Of a stretch of 64,000 bases of DNA, positions 8,294-17,840 are shown piece after piece. The notes beneath the pieces were generated by a model, which worked only from the letters and a program-made list of their open reading frames with translations, searched no databases and had not been told where the DNA came from. Location of the stretch: NCBI RefSeq assembly GCF_965232925.1, contig NZ_CBDDRA010000003.1, positions 1 to 64,000 on the forward strand. The letters run 5' to 3'. This DNA is from Tumidithrix helvetica (GTDB lineage Bacteria; Cyanobacteriota; Cyanobacteriia; Pseudanabaenales; Pseudanabaenaceae). Position 1 is the first letter of the stretch; every line of letters begins with the position of its first letter. The translations under genes and the position numbers were made by a program.

Positions 8294-9298
8294 CTAAAAT
8301 TGGCGCAAGAAACGCAGATCGCTTGCAAATAAGCGACGAATGTCATCAATCTGATGTAAAACCATCGCCACGCGATCGACACCAAAGCCCCAAGCAAAGC
8401 CCGTGACAGATTCAGGGTCGTAGCCTACAGCTTTAAATACATTGGGGTCTACCATGCCACAGCCACCTAGTTCCAACCAACGCCCATTCCATTGCACATC
8501 TACCTCAGCGGATGGCTCGGTAAATGGGAAGTAGCTCGGTCTAAACCGCACGGGACAGTCTCCCAATAATTCTTCGATAAAGGTTTTTACTGTACCTTTG
8601 AGATCGCCAAAGGTTAAGCCTTCTTCGACAGCCAATAATTCAAGTTGATGAAAAATTGGTGAGTGGGTGGCATCCACATCATCTTTACGATAGACACGTC
8701 CGGGACAAACAATGCGTAAGGGGGGGTCGTGCTCCTCCATATAGCGAATCTGGACGGTGGAAGTCTGGCTACGCAAGAGTTTGCCATCATTGAGATAAAG
8801 TGTGTCTTGCATATCTCGCGCTGGGTGATCGGCAGGTGTGTTCAGTGCCTCAAAGTTATAGTAATCCGTCTCGATTTCTGGTCCTTGCGCTACGGTAAAT
8901 CCTAAGCCCACTAGGATATCGAGCATGCGATCGATCGTGCCTTGGAGTGGATGAATTCTGCCTTGAGGGGCGCGGATTACCCCCGGCATCGTAACATCAA
9001 GGGTTTCTGACTCTAATTGTGCGGCGATCGCGGCTTGTTGAAGGGCTTGCTTACGACAATCGAGTTGCTCTTGCAAAGCTTGCTTGATTTGATTGGCGAT
9101 CGCGCCCACTTGAGGACGTTCTTCTACAGAAAGCTTACCCATTGCCCCAAGCATCTGAGACAAAATTCCTTTTTTGCCTAAATACTCAATCCTTACTTGT
9201 TCTAGCTGTTCGGGGGTTTGAATTTCTGCTACTGACTGAGTAGCTTTCTCAGACAAGGATTGCAGTTGTGCTTTTAAGCTGTCTAAATCAGTGGTCAT
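8294..9298 (-). CDS. pheS: Phenylalanyl-tRNA synthetase alpha subunit
   Basis: 334-aa catalytic subunit that charges tRNA-Phe as a heterotetramer with PheT, which is not in this window. The N-terminal 85 residues form the tRNA-binding coiled coil. Class II motifs follow: CPGRVYRKDDVDATHSP (motif 2) and GFAWGFGVDRVAM (motif 3), plus FRPSYFPFTEPSAEVDV typical of PheS. Length is normal. The gene stands alone, with glycosyltransferases downstream and an NblB-like gene upstream on the same strand. Separation of pheS and pheT is common in cyanobacteria. Confidence 0.97.
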   Translation of the reverse strand: MTTDLDSLKAQLQSLSEKATQSVAEIQTPEQLEQVRIEYLGKKGILSQMLGAMGKLSVEERPQVGAIANQIKQALQEQLDCRKQALQQAAIAAQLESETLDVTMPGVIRAPQGRIHPLQGTIDRMLDILVGLGFTVAQGPEIETDYYNFEALNTPADHPARDMQDTLYLNDGKLLRSQTSTVQIRYMEEHDPPLRIVCPGRVYRKDDVDATHSPIFHQLELLAVEEGLTFGDLKGTVKTFIEELLGDCPVRFRPSYFPFTEPSAEVDVQWNGRWLELGGCGMVDPNVFKAVGYDPESVTGFAWGFGVDRVAMVLHQIDDIRRLFASDLRFLRQF

Positions 9299-9458
9299 CT
9301 ATTTTTCGCGCAAAACCTTAAGAAATCTCGGTCACATCCACTTTACCAGACAGAACTTACACATGGAAATTTCAAGGATGCCTGCTTATTCTCTTGTCAT
9401 TGCGCCCTCTGGCTTTACGAGATGTATCATTGCAGCGACGATTAAGTTATTGCCTTTG

Positions 9459-10148
9459 CTACACTTGCAGATCTTGTAACGGTCTTTGCTGAAGGCGATC
9501 GCGGGAATACTCAGCAGCAGCAGCCACCTGTGGATGAGAATCTTTGACCATATAATTGAGCGCCGATAGACTCTTAGCACAGGGCAAATTACCGAGAGCT
9601 TCTGCTAAACGTTGGCGGGTTAACCAATCATCAGACTGAGCAAAGTCAAGAATACGATCCACCCCACGTAGATCGCCAATTTCACCTAAAGCTGAGATCG
9701 CGGCTTGGTGCAAAACAGTTTCTGGGCTGCCTAAAGCCTGTATGAGCGCGTCGTAGGCACGCGGATCGCCAATATTACCTAGAGACACCGCTACACTAAA
9801 GCGCACTAGCCATTGCACATCTTCGTAAAAAGCCCTTAACAATGGATCGAAGGCTCTTGGATCTCGCAAATACCCCAAGGCTCCAGCTGCTGCAGCCCGA
9901 ATGCCGTAGTCTGTCTCGGTCTCTAAGATTTTTACTAAGGCTGGTAGACAAGCCTCTGTTGGCTTTATGCCCAACGCAAATACTGCCATCGAACGGATTT
10001 GAAGATTGTCATCATCAATAACTTTTAGAATCAGCGGAACAGCTTGATCGGCAGGAACATCCCGTAAAGAGACTAACGCCAATAGGCGATCGCGCGAATT
10101 ATTACTGTCAAGTTGCTCTTCTAGATCGCTCAGACTAGGCAAAGTCAT
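9459..10148 (-). CDS. HEAT-repeat protein, NblB-like
   Basis: 229-aa all-helical protein built from about six HEAT/PBS-lyase repeats, recognisable from recurring units such as IRAAAAGALGYLRDPRA and VRFSVAVSLGNIGDPRA. This size and repeat type match NblB and the CpcE/CpcF-related lyases of cyanobacteria, which act on phycobiliproteins: NblB takes part in phycobilisome breakdown under starvation, and the lyases attach or detach bilins. There is no phycobilisome operon nearby, which favours NblB-like or a general HEAT scaffold. The exact role is unproven. Confidence 0.75.
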   Translation of the reverse strand: MTLPSLSDLEEQLDSNNSRDRLLALVSLRDVPADQAVPLILKVIDDDNLQIRSMAVFALGIKPTEACLPALVKILETETDYGIRAAAAGALGYLRDPRAFDPLLRAFYEDVQWLVRFSVAVSLGNIGDPRAYDALIQALGSPETVLHQAAISALGEIGDLRGVDRILDFAQSDDWLTRQRLAEALGNLPCAKSLSALNYMVKDSHPQVAAAAEYSRDRLQQRPLQDLQV

Positions 10149-10599
10149 AATTTTTTATAGATATTGAGGACTTATACAAATATTTTTGGTAGGCATTTGC
10201 GTAGATATTTCGATCTAGAGCCAAGTTATAGAATTGTAAGTCCTAGGATTGCGATCGGGCTTCTAGCTTAAGGCTGAAGCTTGTTGATTGGGATGCAGAG
10301 GGAAGCAACTTAAGTCATGAAAGTATGAAAAAATAACAATATTCAACGAATAGTAGTTGAAGTTCTATGCTTGTGGGTTAGAATAATATAGTAAGAGTGC
10401 GAAATAAATGTAGGTTGCAAGCGCTAATCACAATGCTTAATCAATCATACTCAGCTGTATTTCTCGGTAAATCTTAGAAAAGCTCTACCAATAGAGTGAT
10501 TTTAACCACATTATCTTTGAATCAGGTGGTAAGAGTTATATGTTTTGTGGTATACAAGTAAACACTAAAGGAACGATTACTCTCGTGAGGAGTGGATGT
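10149..10599. other. Long leader before the porin gene
   Basis: This gap lies between the divergent NblB-like gene and the porin start. I see no gene in it. A possible promoter for the porin is TTGAAG (10357-10362), a 16-bp spacer and TAGAAT (10379-10384), which would leave a leader of about 200 bases. Iron-responsive control of such porins is common, but I could not identify a convincing Fur box by eye. Confidence 0.4.
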
Positions 10600-12420
10600 A
10601 TGAAAAATTCTTATTTGAACTTAGCTGGTGTTATCGGCATTATCGGTGTTACGAGCGCAGTCATCGCTAGCCCTTCACTTGCTGGTGAACTAACAACTTC
10701 CAAGGCAACCAAGTCAGAAGCCGAAAAAATTTCTGCTCCAGCTGTCAATGAAACCAAAACTAAGTCTCAACCATCTCTAAAGACTAGTCAAATTTCTAGC
10801 AATCCAGCTGTTCAGTCAGTTTCACAACCGACAGAAGTAAAAGTTAGCCAAGTCGTAAAAACTGATGATTCTTTGGCTCAAAATGTTACTTCTGTTTCTC
10901 AGCTGAGCGATGTCCGTCCTACAGACTGGGCATTTACAGCTCTCCAATCCTTAGTTGAGCGCTATGGTTGTATCGCTGGTTATCCCGATCGCACCTACCG
11001 CGGTCAACGGGCACTCAGTCGCTACGAATTTGCTGCTGGTTTGAACGCTTGCTTAGACAAAATCAACGAAATTATCTCTGCTGGCTTGGCAGATAAGGTT
11101 AGCAAAGAAGACCTTGCCGCACTACAAAAACTGCAAGAAGAGTTTGCTGCTGAACTTGCTACCCTCAGAGGTCGTGTAGATGCGCTTGAAGCCAAAACTG
11201 CAAAGTTAGAAGCTCAACAGTTCTCTACAACCACCAAACTTGAAGGTCAGGTGGTGATGGCTATCAATGGTGGTTCAGGTACAGACCCCTTGTTTAGCCC
11301 AGGGCTAAACGCCTTAAATGAATCTGTATTGGGCACAAACCCCGGTAAATCTAACGTTACCTTCTTGTCACGGGTTCGTCTCAACTTCAACACCAGCTTT
11401 AATGGTGATGACCTGTTGATCACACGCTTGCAAGCAACCACAGGACCAACCGTAAATAACTTTGGTCAGTTACTAGCTTCGGCTCCAGCTTTTGGCGCAG
11501 GAAACGTAGGTTTCACTGGCTCTGGGCTTGACTTTGGTGGTGGTTCGAGTGGTGCTTTCTCACTTAATAAGTTGACCTATGAGTTTGGTAGTCGCGATCT
11601 GAGACTAACCTTGATCGCTCAAGGTAATGCCTTTGACTACATTGATACCAACAGTTTCGCCAATAACGAAGCCGTAGACTTCAATACAAGCTTCTTTATC
11701 AACAACCCTCTCCACACCATTGTAATTGCTGGACAAGGTGCTTTCTTAAGCTGGAACCCTAACAACAGTGCATTTACTGGACGCCTTTTATACATTGCTA
11801 ACGCTGGTGCTGCTGCGACTGCTGGTATTCCTGGTTCGACGGGTATCTTCTCTAATCGTGGTTTGACTGGCGATCCTTACCAAGCCACAGCTGAAGTTGA
11901 GTTTGCTCCCAGAACATCTGATGGTACAAAGGGTCCATTTGCCATTCGCTTGCAATATACCAATGCTTCTGCGGGTAATATGACCTTTAATACTGGTGGT
12001 GTGAACGTAGAGTGGGCATTTTCTAAGTATGCTGCCATCTTTGGTCGTTATGGCTTTGGTAGTATCGACGGTCGTGGTGTACTAAATACTGCTAACCCTA
12101 GTTTGGTTTCTACTTCTGGCGGTACCCTTGTTAACGCTCAGTCCCTCAACACTATCCTCAACCCTCAAACTTGGTCAGTAGGCTTCGCCTTCCCCGACCT
12201 GTTTAAGAAAGGTGCTCTAGCTGGAATTGCTGTCGGTCAACCTTTCATCGAAGGTACTGTTGGCAATGCAACCCAAACCAACTTGGAATTGTTCTACAAC
12301 TTCCCAATCTCAGATCACATCAGAATCACTCCAGACGTTCAGTTTATCTTTAACCCTAATAACAATGCTTCAAACAGCACGGTTACTGTCGGTACTCTAA
12401 GAACTGTTTTCTCGTTCTAG
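10600..12420 (+). CDS. SLH-domain iron-uptake porin (OprB/Som type)
   Basis: 606-aa outer-membrane protein. A signal peptide (hydrophobic LNLAGVIGIIGVTSAVIA) is followed by a low-complexity linker, one SLH domain (LSDVRPTDWAFTALQSLV to GLNACLDKI) that would bind the cell wall, a coiled coil (LATLRGRVDALEAKTAKLE), and a C-terminal beta-barrel of about 400 residues ending in phenylalanine (VFSF), as outer-membrane barrels do. This order matches cyanobacterial SomA/Slr1908-type porins, several of which take up iron. The ATG at 10600 has GAGGAG at a normal distance; an upstream ATG at 10540 lacks one. A strong terminator follows. Confidence 0.9.
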   Translation: MKNSYLNLAGVIGIIGVTSAVIASPSLAGELTTSKATKSEAEKISAPAVNETKTKSQPSLKTSQISSNPAVQSVSQPTEVKVSQVVKTDDSLAQNVTSVSQLSDVRPTDWAFTALQSLVERYGCIAGYPDRTYRGQRALSRYEFAAGLNACLDKINEIISAGLADKVSKEDLAALQKLQEEFAAELATLRGRVDALEAKTAKLEAQQFSTTTKLEGQVVMAINGGSGTDPLFSPGLNALNESVLGTNPGKSNVTFLSRVRLNFNTSFNGDDLLITRLQATTGPTVNNFGQLLASAPAFGAGNVGFTGSGLDFGGGSSGAFSLNKLTYEFGSRDLRLTLIAQGNAFDYIDTNSFANNEAVDFNTSFFINNPLHTIVIAGQGAFLSWNPNNSAFTGRLLYIANAGAAATAGIPGSTGIFSNRGLTGDPYQATAEVEFAPRTSDGTKGPFAIRLQYTNASAGNMTFNTGGVNVEWAFSKYAAIFGRYGFGSIDGRGVLNTANPSLVSTSGGTLVNAQSLNTILNPQTWSVGFAFPDLFKKGALAGIAVGQPFIEGTVGNATQTNLELFYNFPISDHIRITPDVQFIFNPNNNASNSTVTVGTLRTVFSF

Positions 12421-12472
12421 GTTTAGTCTGATAAAGCTAGGGTAGATAGACACCTATATACTTAGCAGCTTA

Positions 12473-12504
12473 ATAAGCCCCCTCTAAGAGGGGGCTTATT
12501 TTTT
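12473..12504 (+). terminator. Rho-independent terminator after porin gene
   Basis: A 12-bp perfect stem, AATAAGCCCCCTC-rich on the left arm (12473-12484) and its complement at 12488-12499, closes on a TAA loop and runs into six thymines. It lies 52 bases past the porin stop. Confidence 0.93.
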
Positions 12505-12590
12505 GAAATTTATCGCAAGCGATCGTGGGAATTTTTCAAATAGGTATCAGAACTGCATATAGTATGGATAGGTAAAACTATTTGGCAAGT

Positions 12591-13193
12591 ATGGTTGGTA
12601 ATCGATCGGATTGGTTTCCTACTTCAGTTTGGAATTTTGATCTAGATACGCATGAAAAGCTTAATCAAGATCTTCTCGCAGCAATATATGCCGAAAAGCA
12701 AAGAGATGCTCAAGGTGTGAGTTGGTCTAACTCACTGGGCTGGCATAGTGTTGACAATCTGCATCAAAATCTCCAATTTAAACCTTTGATGGATATTGTG
12801 CTGACGAATGCTATAGAGGTCGCCAATTGTTTAGCGTGGGATCTAAGTAAGTACGCTGTCACGGTGAATAACTGTTGGGCATTAGTAAATCGTCAGTTCT
12901 CTTCTAACTTCGTTCACAATCATCCTAACTCCCTACTAAGCGGAGCCTACTACGTTCGAGCCGCAGAAAATTGTGGTGGGTTGTTTTTTCGAGATCCCAG
13001 AGAAATTGCCCATCTGACCATGCCTCCATTAACTGAGTTGACCCCTTGGACGCTCCAAAAAGTTACTTACAAGCCGATTGCAGGGAGAATGATTATTTTT
13101 CCAAGTTGGCTCTTGCATGGTGTTGACCCTAACCTAAGCGAGGAAGATCGTGTAACTGTTAGCTTTAATCTTGGGCTCAGACCGATCGCGTAA
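12591..13193 (+). CDS. Putative 2-oxoglutarate-Fe(II) oxygenase (TIGR02466-like)
   Basis: 200-aa protein with the double-stranded beta-helix pattern of the TIGR02466 oxygenase family: VHNHPNSLLSGAYYV supplies the first iron ligands, GGLFFRDPR the following strand, then IIFPSWLLHGVDPN with the distal His, and RVTVSFNL with the arginine that binds 2-oxoglutarate. The substrate is unknown. ATG at 12591 was preferred to the TTG at 12582. A possible promoter includes TATAGT near 12558. It converges with the glycosyltransferase at 13197, only three bases away, with no terminator between them. Confidence 0.78.
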   Translation: MVGNRSDWFPTSVWNFDLDTHEKLNQDLLAAIYAEKQRDAQGVSWSNSLGWHSVDNLHQNLQFKPLMDIVLTNAIEVANCLAWDLSKYAVTVNNCWALVNRQFSSNFVHNHPNSLLSGAYYVRAAENCGGLFFRDPREIAHLTMPPLTELTPWTLQKVTYKPIAGRMIIFPSWLLHGVDPNLSEEDRVTVSFNLGLRPIA

Positions 13194-13196
13194 ATT

Positions 13197-14240
13197 TTAA
13201 AGGGCTACCCAGTCTGGCTCAATTTCCAATAAAATCTCAGCGATCGCTTGGCGCAAAGTTCCAGCAGTGGGTTTTGTAAGGACTTGCACGAACAAAGCAT
13301 TGACAACTGCTGGTTCGCTACATAACTTTAATCCTTCTTGAATTTGCCCGATCGCTCCCTCTGGAATACCTTCGTTCAAGAGTTCTACAGCTCTGCCAAA
13401 AGCGATAAGCGCATAATTACGCTTGGCTTGAGCGGTGAGTTCGTCGCGTACATTCTCAGGTAGATAGGTATTTGTGATATCGATACCTATGCGTAGGTCA
13501 GAAGTGCGCTTGCCAGTTACCACTGTTTGTCTTGTAATGCTCTTGTCATGGTGACGATAGCAAGCAAGAACCTCAGTTTCATACCACCAATCATAAAAAG
13601 ACGCTACCCGTTTATAGATTTCCCAATCTTCGCCATTGCCATTCATAAAACCGCAATGATAGCCGCCTAAATGTTCGTAAACGCTGCGTTTGATCGCAAC
13701 AGCAGGAGGGTTCAACGGATTATTTACAGCGATAATCGAGAGCCAGTCTTGGAGAATACCAGATGTTAAACGATGCAATTCAGAAAGCCAAGTCCAATTT
13801 CGATTTGAGTCGCTAATTACATATCGGCAGCAGACAGCACCTACGGTCTCAGGCTGAGAAAGTAGCGATCGCTGAAATTTTTGATAAAAATTAGGCAGTA
13901 CCCAGTCATCGTCATGTAGAACGTGAATCCAATGCCCTGTTGATTTTTGCAGCCCTGTATTGAATGTATGAGCATTTCCACGATTTTGAAAATGGCGATA
14001 ATACTCTACCCTACCTTTACCCATCTCTTGTACTGTCTTTTCTAGCTCTTTGGGGCTACAGTCATCGACTACTAAAATCTGCATATCCTCAGGACTAGGT
14101 GCCTGTGCAAGTACGCTTTCCAGACATTCAGCTAGATAGTCAGGTCGATTGTAAGCAGGAATAATCACACTCCAAAAAGGGCGTTGAAGATGAGGATCGA
14201 CTGGATTGATTCGCGGGAATAGACTTTCGTTAATACTCAT
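13197..14240 (-). CDS. Family 2 glycosyltransferase
   Basis: 347-aa GT-A enzyme with IPAYNRPDYLAECLESVLA, LVVDDCSPKELEK and the donor-site LHDDDWVLPNFYQ (about residues 109-121), followed by GNGEDWEIYKRVA. The last 70 residues are helical and contain a TPR-like stretch (LLNEGIPEGAIGQIQEGL), which is unusual for this family and may bind a partner. It stands apart from the cluster at 4651-8157, so its product may be a different glycan. Confidence 0.85.
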   Translation of the reverse strand: MSINESLFPRINPVDPHLQRPFWSVIIPAYNRPDYLAECLESVLAQAPSPEDMQILVVDDCSPKELEKTVQEMGKGRVEYYRHFQNRGNAHTFNTGLQKSTGHWIHVLHDDDWVLPNFYQKFQRSLLSQPETVGAVCCRYVISDSNRNWTWLSELHRLTSGILQDWLSIIAVNNPLNPPAVAIKRSVYEHLGGYHCGFMNGNGEDWEIYKRVASFYDWWYETEVLACYRHHDKSITRQTVVTGKRTSDLRIGIDITNTYLPENVRDELTAQAKRNYALIAFGRAVELLNEGIPEGAIGQIQEGLKLCSEPAVVNALFVQVLTKPTAGTLRQAIAEILLEIEPDWVAL

Positions 14241-14766
14241 GAAGGCAAGTGGTTTAGATTTTACGCTGAAGAAATTGTATTGTGACTTTATGAGCTAAGT
14301 TGCGACCCCAGAAATGCCGAAAGCAGATCGACATCATGAAGCGAATCCGATCGGTCTCCTAGTTTATCAACAAGCTGGATCTGAGCTTTGGTTGGGGGTT
14401 TGAAAGTGCGATCGCACTGTGAATATAGCTTTTTTTATTCGCTTTTTTGATTCAGTGAAAGCTGCTACTCGATCGTGCCCGTTGTTGCCAAATTCAGTAT
14501 GCGATCGCGGCAATCTATAGAAAAGCAGAGACAGCCCTTAGAAAAATTTATATAATGGGATATGCGATATTGCGTAACTTAAAGACACCCAAAATCCTAT
14601 AGGTATTTCTTTTGCAGTTAAACGCATTCAGTTTATCCGTCTGAAGTTTTAATGAATATATCCCTCGACTCAGTTGTCAGAGGGATTATTCTTGTGGTGA
14701 TAATTGCAAAATGGATAATAGGACTTTATTTTGATTGTAGAAACCATGTTAATGATGGAGATTGCT
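14241..14766. other. Gap upstream of clpS
   Basis: No convincing gene. A perfect TATAAT (14551-14556) could be the -10 of a clpS promoter, although no good -35 precedes it, giving a leader of about 200 bases. The leader holds the hairpin listed at 14660-14686. A 29-codon ORF starting with ATGCCG near 14313 reads MPKADRHHEANPIGLLVYQQ and is probably a remnant or chance. Confidence 0.4.
14660..14686 (+). promoter_or_regulatory. Leader hairpin before clpS
   Basis: ATCCCTC-GAC, loop TCAGTT, then GTC-A-GAGGGAT forms a ten-pair stem with one bulged base, about 80 bases before the clpS start. It is followed by TTATTCTTG rather than a clean T run, so it could be a weak terminator, an attenuator or a stabilising 5' hairpin. 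Confidence 0.4.
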
Positions 14767-15045
14767 ATGTCTACAGAAACGATAGAACGTCGAGTGACAA
14801 CCCCCAAGATAGCGCCCCGATACAGAGTTTTGTTACATAACGACGACTACAATTCAATGGAACATGTCGTACAAACTCTCGTACAGGTGGTTAATCTTTC
14901 TCAGCCCCAGGCAGTAGATATTATGATGGAAGCTCATACGAACGGCTGTGCTCTAGTGATTACTTGCGTCCAAGAGCATGCAGAGTTTTATTGTGAAGGA
15001 CTCAAAAGCAAAGGCTTAATCAGTACGATTGAGCCAGAATCGTGA
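14767..15045 (+). CDS. clpS: ClpS adaptor for the Clp protease
   Basis: 92-aa adaptor that delivers N-degron substrates to ClpAP/ClpCP. The core has YRVLLHNDDYNSMEHVVQTL, where the HNDDYN loop forms the N-degron pocket, and the conserved C-terminal HAEFYCEGLKSKGL. The ATG at 14767 follows GATGGAG closely; the longer frame from 14731 would add 12 residues that no ClpS needs. Its stop codon overlaps the GTG of the CPBP protease gene, so the two are probably translated together. Some cyanobacteria have two ClpS paralogues; which one this is cannot be told here. Confidence 0.93.
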   Translation: MSTETIERRVTTPKIAPRYRVLLHNDDYNSMEHVVQTLVQVVNLSQPQAVDIMMEAHTNGCALVITCVQEHAEFYCEGLKSKGLISTIEPES

Positions 15046-15884
15046 AGATCCCCAAAAGCATTGAAAGTGCTGCGAATAAAGTATCTACCTACGCGGCTCC
15101 AGCTAGACTCTTACTATTCCTATTACTCTTGGCAACCTTATGGCTGCCGATCGCTGCACCGATATTTTTAATTTTTGGCGATCGCAGTAGTACCTATCTA
15201 GTCGTGTTTCTGTACTGCCTATTTATCTGGTTAATTGGGGTCTGGGGGCGAAACGTTGTCAAAACAAACAAACCATATACCCACTATGGACTGGTATTTA
15301 ATACCAACAGTGGTCAGTCCTGTCTGATCGGGATCGGTCTAGGGGCTGCAATCTTATTCTCGCTTATGCAAGTACAGGTGGGGTTGGGATGGCAAAACTG
15401 GCAAGTGGATGTCGATTGGCAGGGGGCAATTTTAGCAGGATTTCTAACGGGCTTAGGCGTGGGTTTTGCTGAGGAATTATTATTTCGGGGCTGGTTTCTT
15501 ACCGAGCTAAATCAGGATTATGGCAAAGAGCGATCGCTCTTGATTTGCAGTATCCTCTATGCAGTTTTGCATTTTCTCAAGCCTTTAGAGTTCATTTTGG
15601 CTTCTTGGGTACAATTTCCAGGCTTGGTGTTACTCGGTATCTGTTTAGTTTTGGCAAGACGTTTGTGCAGGGGTAGCCTAGGCTTAGCGATCGGCTTACA
15701 TAGCGGTTTAGTTTGGGGCTATTACATTGTCAATACAACCCATTGGCTTAAACCAACCCAAACTGTCCCAGAGTGGGTTACTGGAGTTAATGGCAATCCT
15801 TTAGCAGGGATATTGGGGTTGGTGTTTTTGACCGTCCTTGCAACGGGCTTAAAGTTTAGTAGCGTTAAATTTTCGCGATCGTAA
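15042..15884 (+). CDS. CPBP-family intramembrane metalloprotease
   Basis: 280-aa membrane protein with about eight hydrophobic helices and the Abi/CPBP motifs EELLFRGW (glutamates and arginine), AVLHFLKP (His) and LHSGLVWG (His). These residues match the Rce1/Abi glutamate-type intramembrane peptidases. The gene starts with GTG inside the clpS stop (GTGA overlap), so the products may act in one protein-quality route, although that is inference. Substrate unknown. Confidence 0.85.
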   Translation: MKIPKSIESAANKVSTYAAPARLLLFLLLLATLWLPIAAPIFLIFGDRSSTYLVVFLYCLFIWLIGVWGRNVVKTNKPYTHYGLVFNTNSGQSCLIGIGLGAAILFSLMQVQVGLGWQNWQVDVDWQGAILAGFLTGLGVGFAEELLFRGWFLTELNQDYGKERSLLICSILYAVLHFLKPLEFILASWVQFPGLVLLGICLVLARRLCRGSLGLAIGLHSGLVWGYYIVNTTHWLKPTQTVPEWVTGVNGNPLAGILGLVFLTVLATGLKFSSVKFSRS

Positions 15885-15993
15885 GCATCTTTTAGAGCTA
15901 AGGAAACACAAAAAATCATGAAGGCTCCGAACTCAAACTGAGCTTAGAGCCAAAATAAACAACCCATTGAGATGATGTAGCGAGGCTTAAGAA

Positions 15994-16686
15994 TTAATAA
16001 GCGCCATTATTCTTTGGGAACACCACAATGCCAATCGTTCTAAACATAATTCTTAGATCGAGAAAGAAATTACAACGCCGCACATAGGCGGCGTCCATTT
16101 GTACGCGCAGAGGATAGGGAATATCATTACGTCCTGATACCTGCCACATTCCTGTAATACCGGGGCGAATTGTTAAAACCTGATCGATCGCCTTACCATA
16201 TTTAGATAGCTCTTCTTGAACTAATGGTCTTGGACCAACCACACTCATATCGCCCATTAGCACATTCCAAAACTGGGGAAACTCATCAAGACTAGTCATC
16301 CTCAACCATTTGCCAATGGCGGTGATTCTTGGATCGTCTTTTAACTTAAAACTCTCTTCAAACTCGGCTCTACTAATCGGACAGGAATCAAGTACATCCG
16401 TTAACATTTGATCTGCCCCCACCACCATTGTCCTAAACTTGATGCATTTGAAAGATCGACCACGAAGACCAACTCTTTGCTGTACATAGAGTACAGGGCC
16501 TGGAGAGTCAAGAAAAATGAGCGATCCAAGAATAAGGTAGACGGGAGAAAATATAATCAGAACAGAAAAGGAAAAACATACATCAAAGAGTCTTTTTCCC
16601 CACACAGAATACCAGTTCACATGTCTAGCTACAGACTGGGGTATAGTTTCCCCCCTAGAGCTACTGTATCGGCTTCTAATAATCAT
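15994..16686 (-). CDS. Undecaprenyl-phosphate sugar transferase
   Basis: 230-aa initiating transferase of the bacterial sugar-transferase family (WbaP/PglC-like). It has one N-terminal hydrophobic hairpin (VCFSFSVLIIFSPVYLIL), then the catalytic stretch KCIKFRTM, the conserved LRMTSLDEFPQFWNVL, MSVVGPRPL, RPGITGMWQVSGR and a C-terminal DLRIMFRTI. It attaches a first sugar phosphate to the lipid carrier and so starts an exopolysaccharide unit. It lacks the long N-terminal CoA-binding/membrane region of WbaP-type full-length enzymes. It diverges from holA with 40 bp between starts. Confidence 0.92.
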   Translation of the reverse strand: MIIRSRYSSSRGETIPQSVARHVNWYSVWGKRLFDVCFSFSVLIIFSPVYLILGSLIFLDSPGPVLYVQQRVGLRGRSFKCIKFRTMVVGADQMLTDVLDSCPISRAEFEESFKLKDDPRITAIGKWLRMTSLDEFPQFWNVLMGDMSVVGPRPLVQEELSKYGKAIDQVLTIRPGITGMWQVSGRNDIPYPLRVQMDAAYVRRCNFFLDLRIMFRTIGIVVFPKNNGAY

Positions 16687-16726
16687 TGAACCTCTGTATC
16701 ACACCACATATGCTACTAATCATACA

Positions 16727-17707
16727 ATGCCTACCTATTTCTACTGGGGTGATGATGAGTACCAAATTATCCAAGCTACCCAAAAGCTACAAAATTCTTC
16801 GATCGATCTGATGTGGCGAGATTTTAACTTTGTTAAAACCACCGCAGTTAGCGATCGGCAAATCATAGAGGGTTTAAATCAAGCAGCAACCCCACCCTTT
16901 GGTATGGGAAATCGGTTAACTTGGCTAGCTGATACATCAATTACCCAGCAATGCTCAGAGATAGTTTTAGCAGAATTAGAAAGAACTTTAGCCCATTTAC
17001 CATCTGAGTCTTATTTGCTGTTTACAGCACCGAACAAACCGGATGGAAGATTGAAGTCTACTAAATTATTGCAAAAATTTGCGACAATTCAGGAATTCTC
17101 ATTAATTCCAGTGTGGAAGACTGAGTCGATCGCTCAGTTAGTAAAATCATTTGCTGCTGATATTGGTCTACAGCTAACATCTGACGGGATCGATCTACTT
17201 GTGGACTCGATCGGTAGTGATTCGCGCCGTCTAGTCATGGAGTTACAAAAACTGCAACTATGGCATCACGGACAAACTAAGCCCTTAGATGCTAAGGCGA
17301 TAGCTGCTCTCGTGCCTAAAAATGCCCACAATAGCGTACAACTTGCTAATGCTATTCGATTGGGAAATGTCAGTATGTCTCTATCACTACTAGCTGAATT
17401 ATTGCGCAATAATGAGGCTGGACTGAGGATCTGCGCCACACTCACAGGGCAATTTCGTACTTGGTTGTGGGTAAAACTCATGCAAGAGTCTGGCGAAAGG
17501 GATGACAAAGCGATCGCTGATGCTGCAGATCTAGGAAACCCCAAACGAGTCTATTTCCTAAAGCAGGAGGTACTAAGGCTAACTAGCCAAAAGCTAATGC
17601 AGGCTCTCGCCACGTTATTGCGCTTAGAATTTGGGTTAAAACGTGGAATGGATGAAATGGCTACCCTACAAACAGCGGTTATTGAGTTGTGTAGTTTTAT
17701 GGTGTAG
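16727..17707 (+). CDS. holA: DNA polymerase III delta subunit
   Basis: 326-aa clamp-loader subunit that opens the beta clamp. It starts with YFYWGDDEYQIIQATQKL, has LWHHGQTKPLDAKAIAALV near the middle, and the C-terminal collar region with NNEAGLRICATLTGQFRTWL and LGNPKRVYFLKQEVLRL. These are typical cyanobacterial HolA landmarks. Length is normal. It is a single-gene unit between the sugar transferase and aroB. Confidence 0.93.
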   Translation: MPTYFYWGDDEYQIIQATQKLQNSSIDLMWRDFNFVKTTAVSDRQIIEGLNQAATPPFGMGNRLTWLADTSITQQCSEIVLAELERTLAHLPSESYLLFTAPNKPDGRLKSTKLLQKFATIQEFSLIPVWKTESIAQLVKSFAADIGLQLTSDGIDLLVDSIGSDSRRLVMELQKLQLWHHGQTKPLDAKAIAALVPKNAHNSVQLANAIRLGNVSMSLSLLAELLRNNEAGLRICATLTGQFRTWLWVKLMQESGERDDKAIADAADLGNPKRVYFLKQEVLRLTSQKLMQALATLLRLEFGLKRGMDEMATLQTAVIELCSFMV

Positions 17708-17840
17708 TTTAAGAGTTTTGGAAATTGACTTTCACCCTACTAAGAATTCTTTACGTCCCTAGGGTTTTATTGAAAAAACTTTAAAACAAACATTGCGATT
17801 TATATTGGGAGATTAAATGTTTGCTAAGTACAAATGATAA

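Noticed and set aside
14652..14840. 62-aa frame before clpS
   Set aside because: Overlaps the leader hairpin and the clpS start in another frame; no ribosome site.
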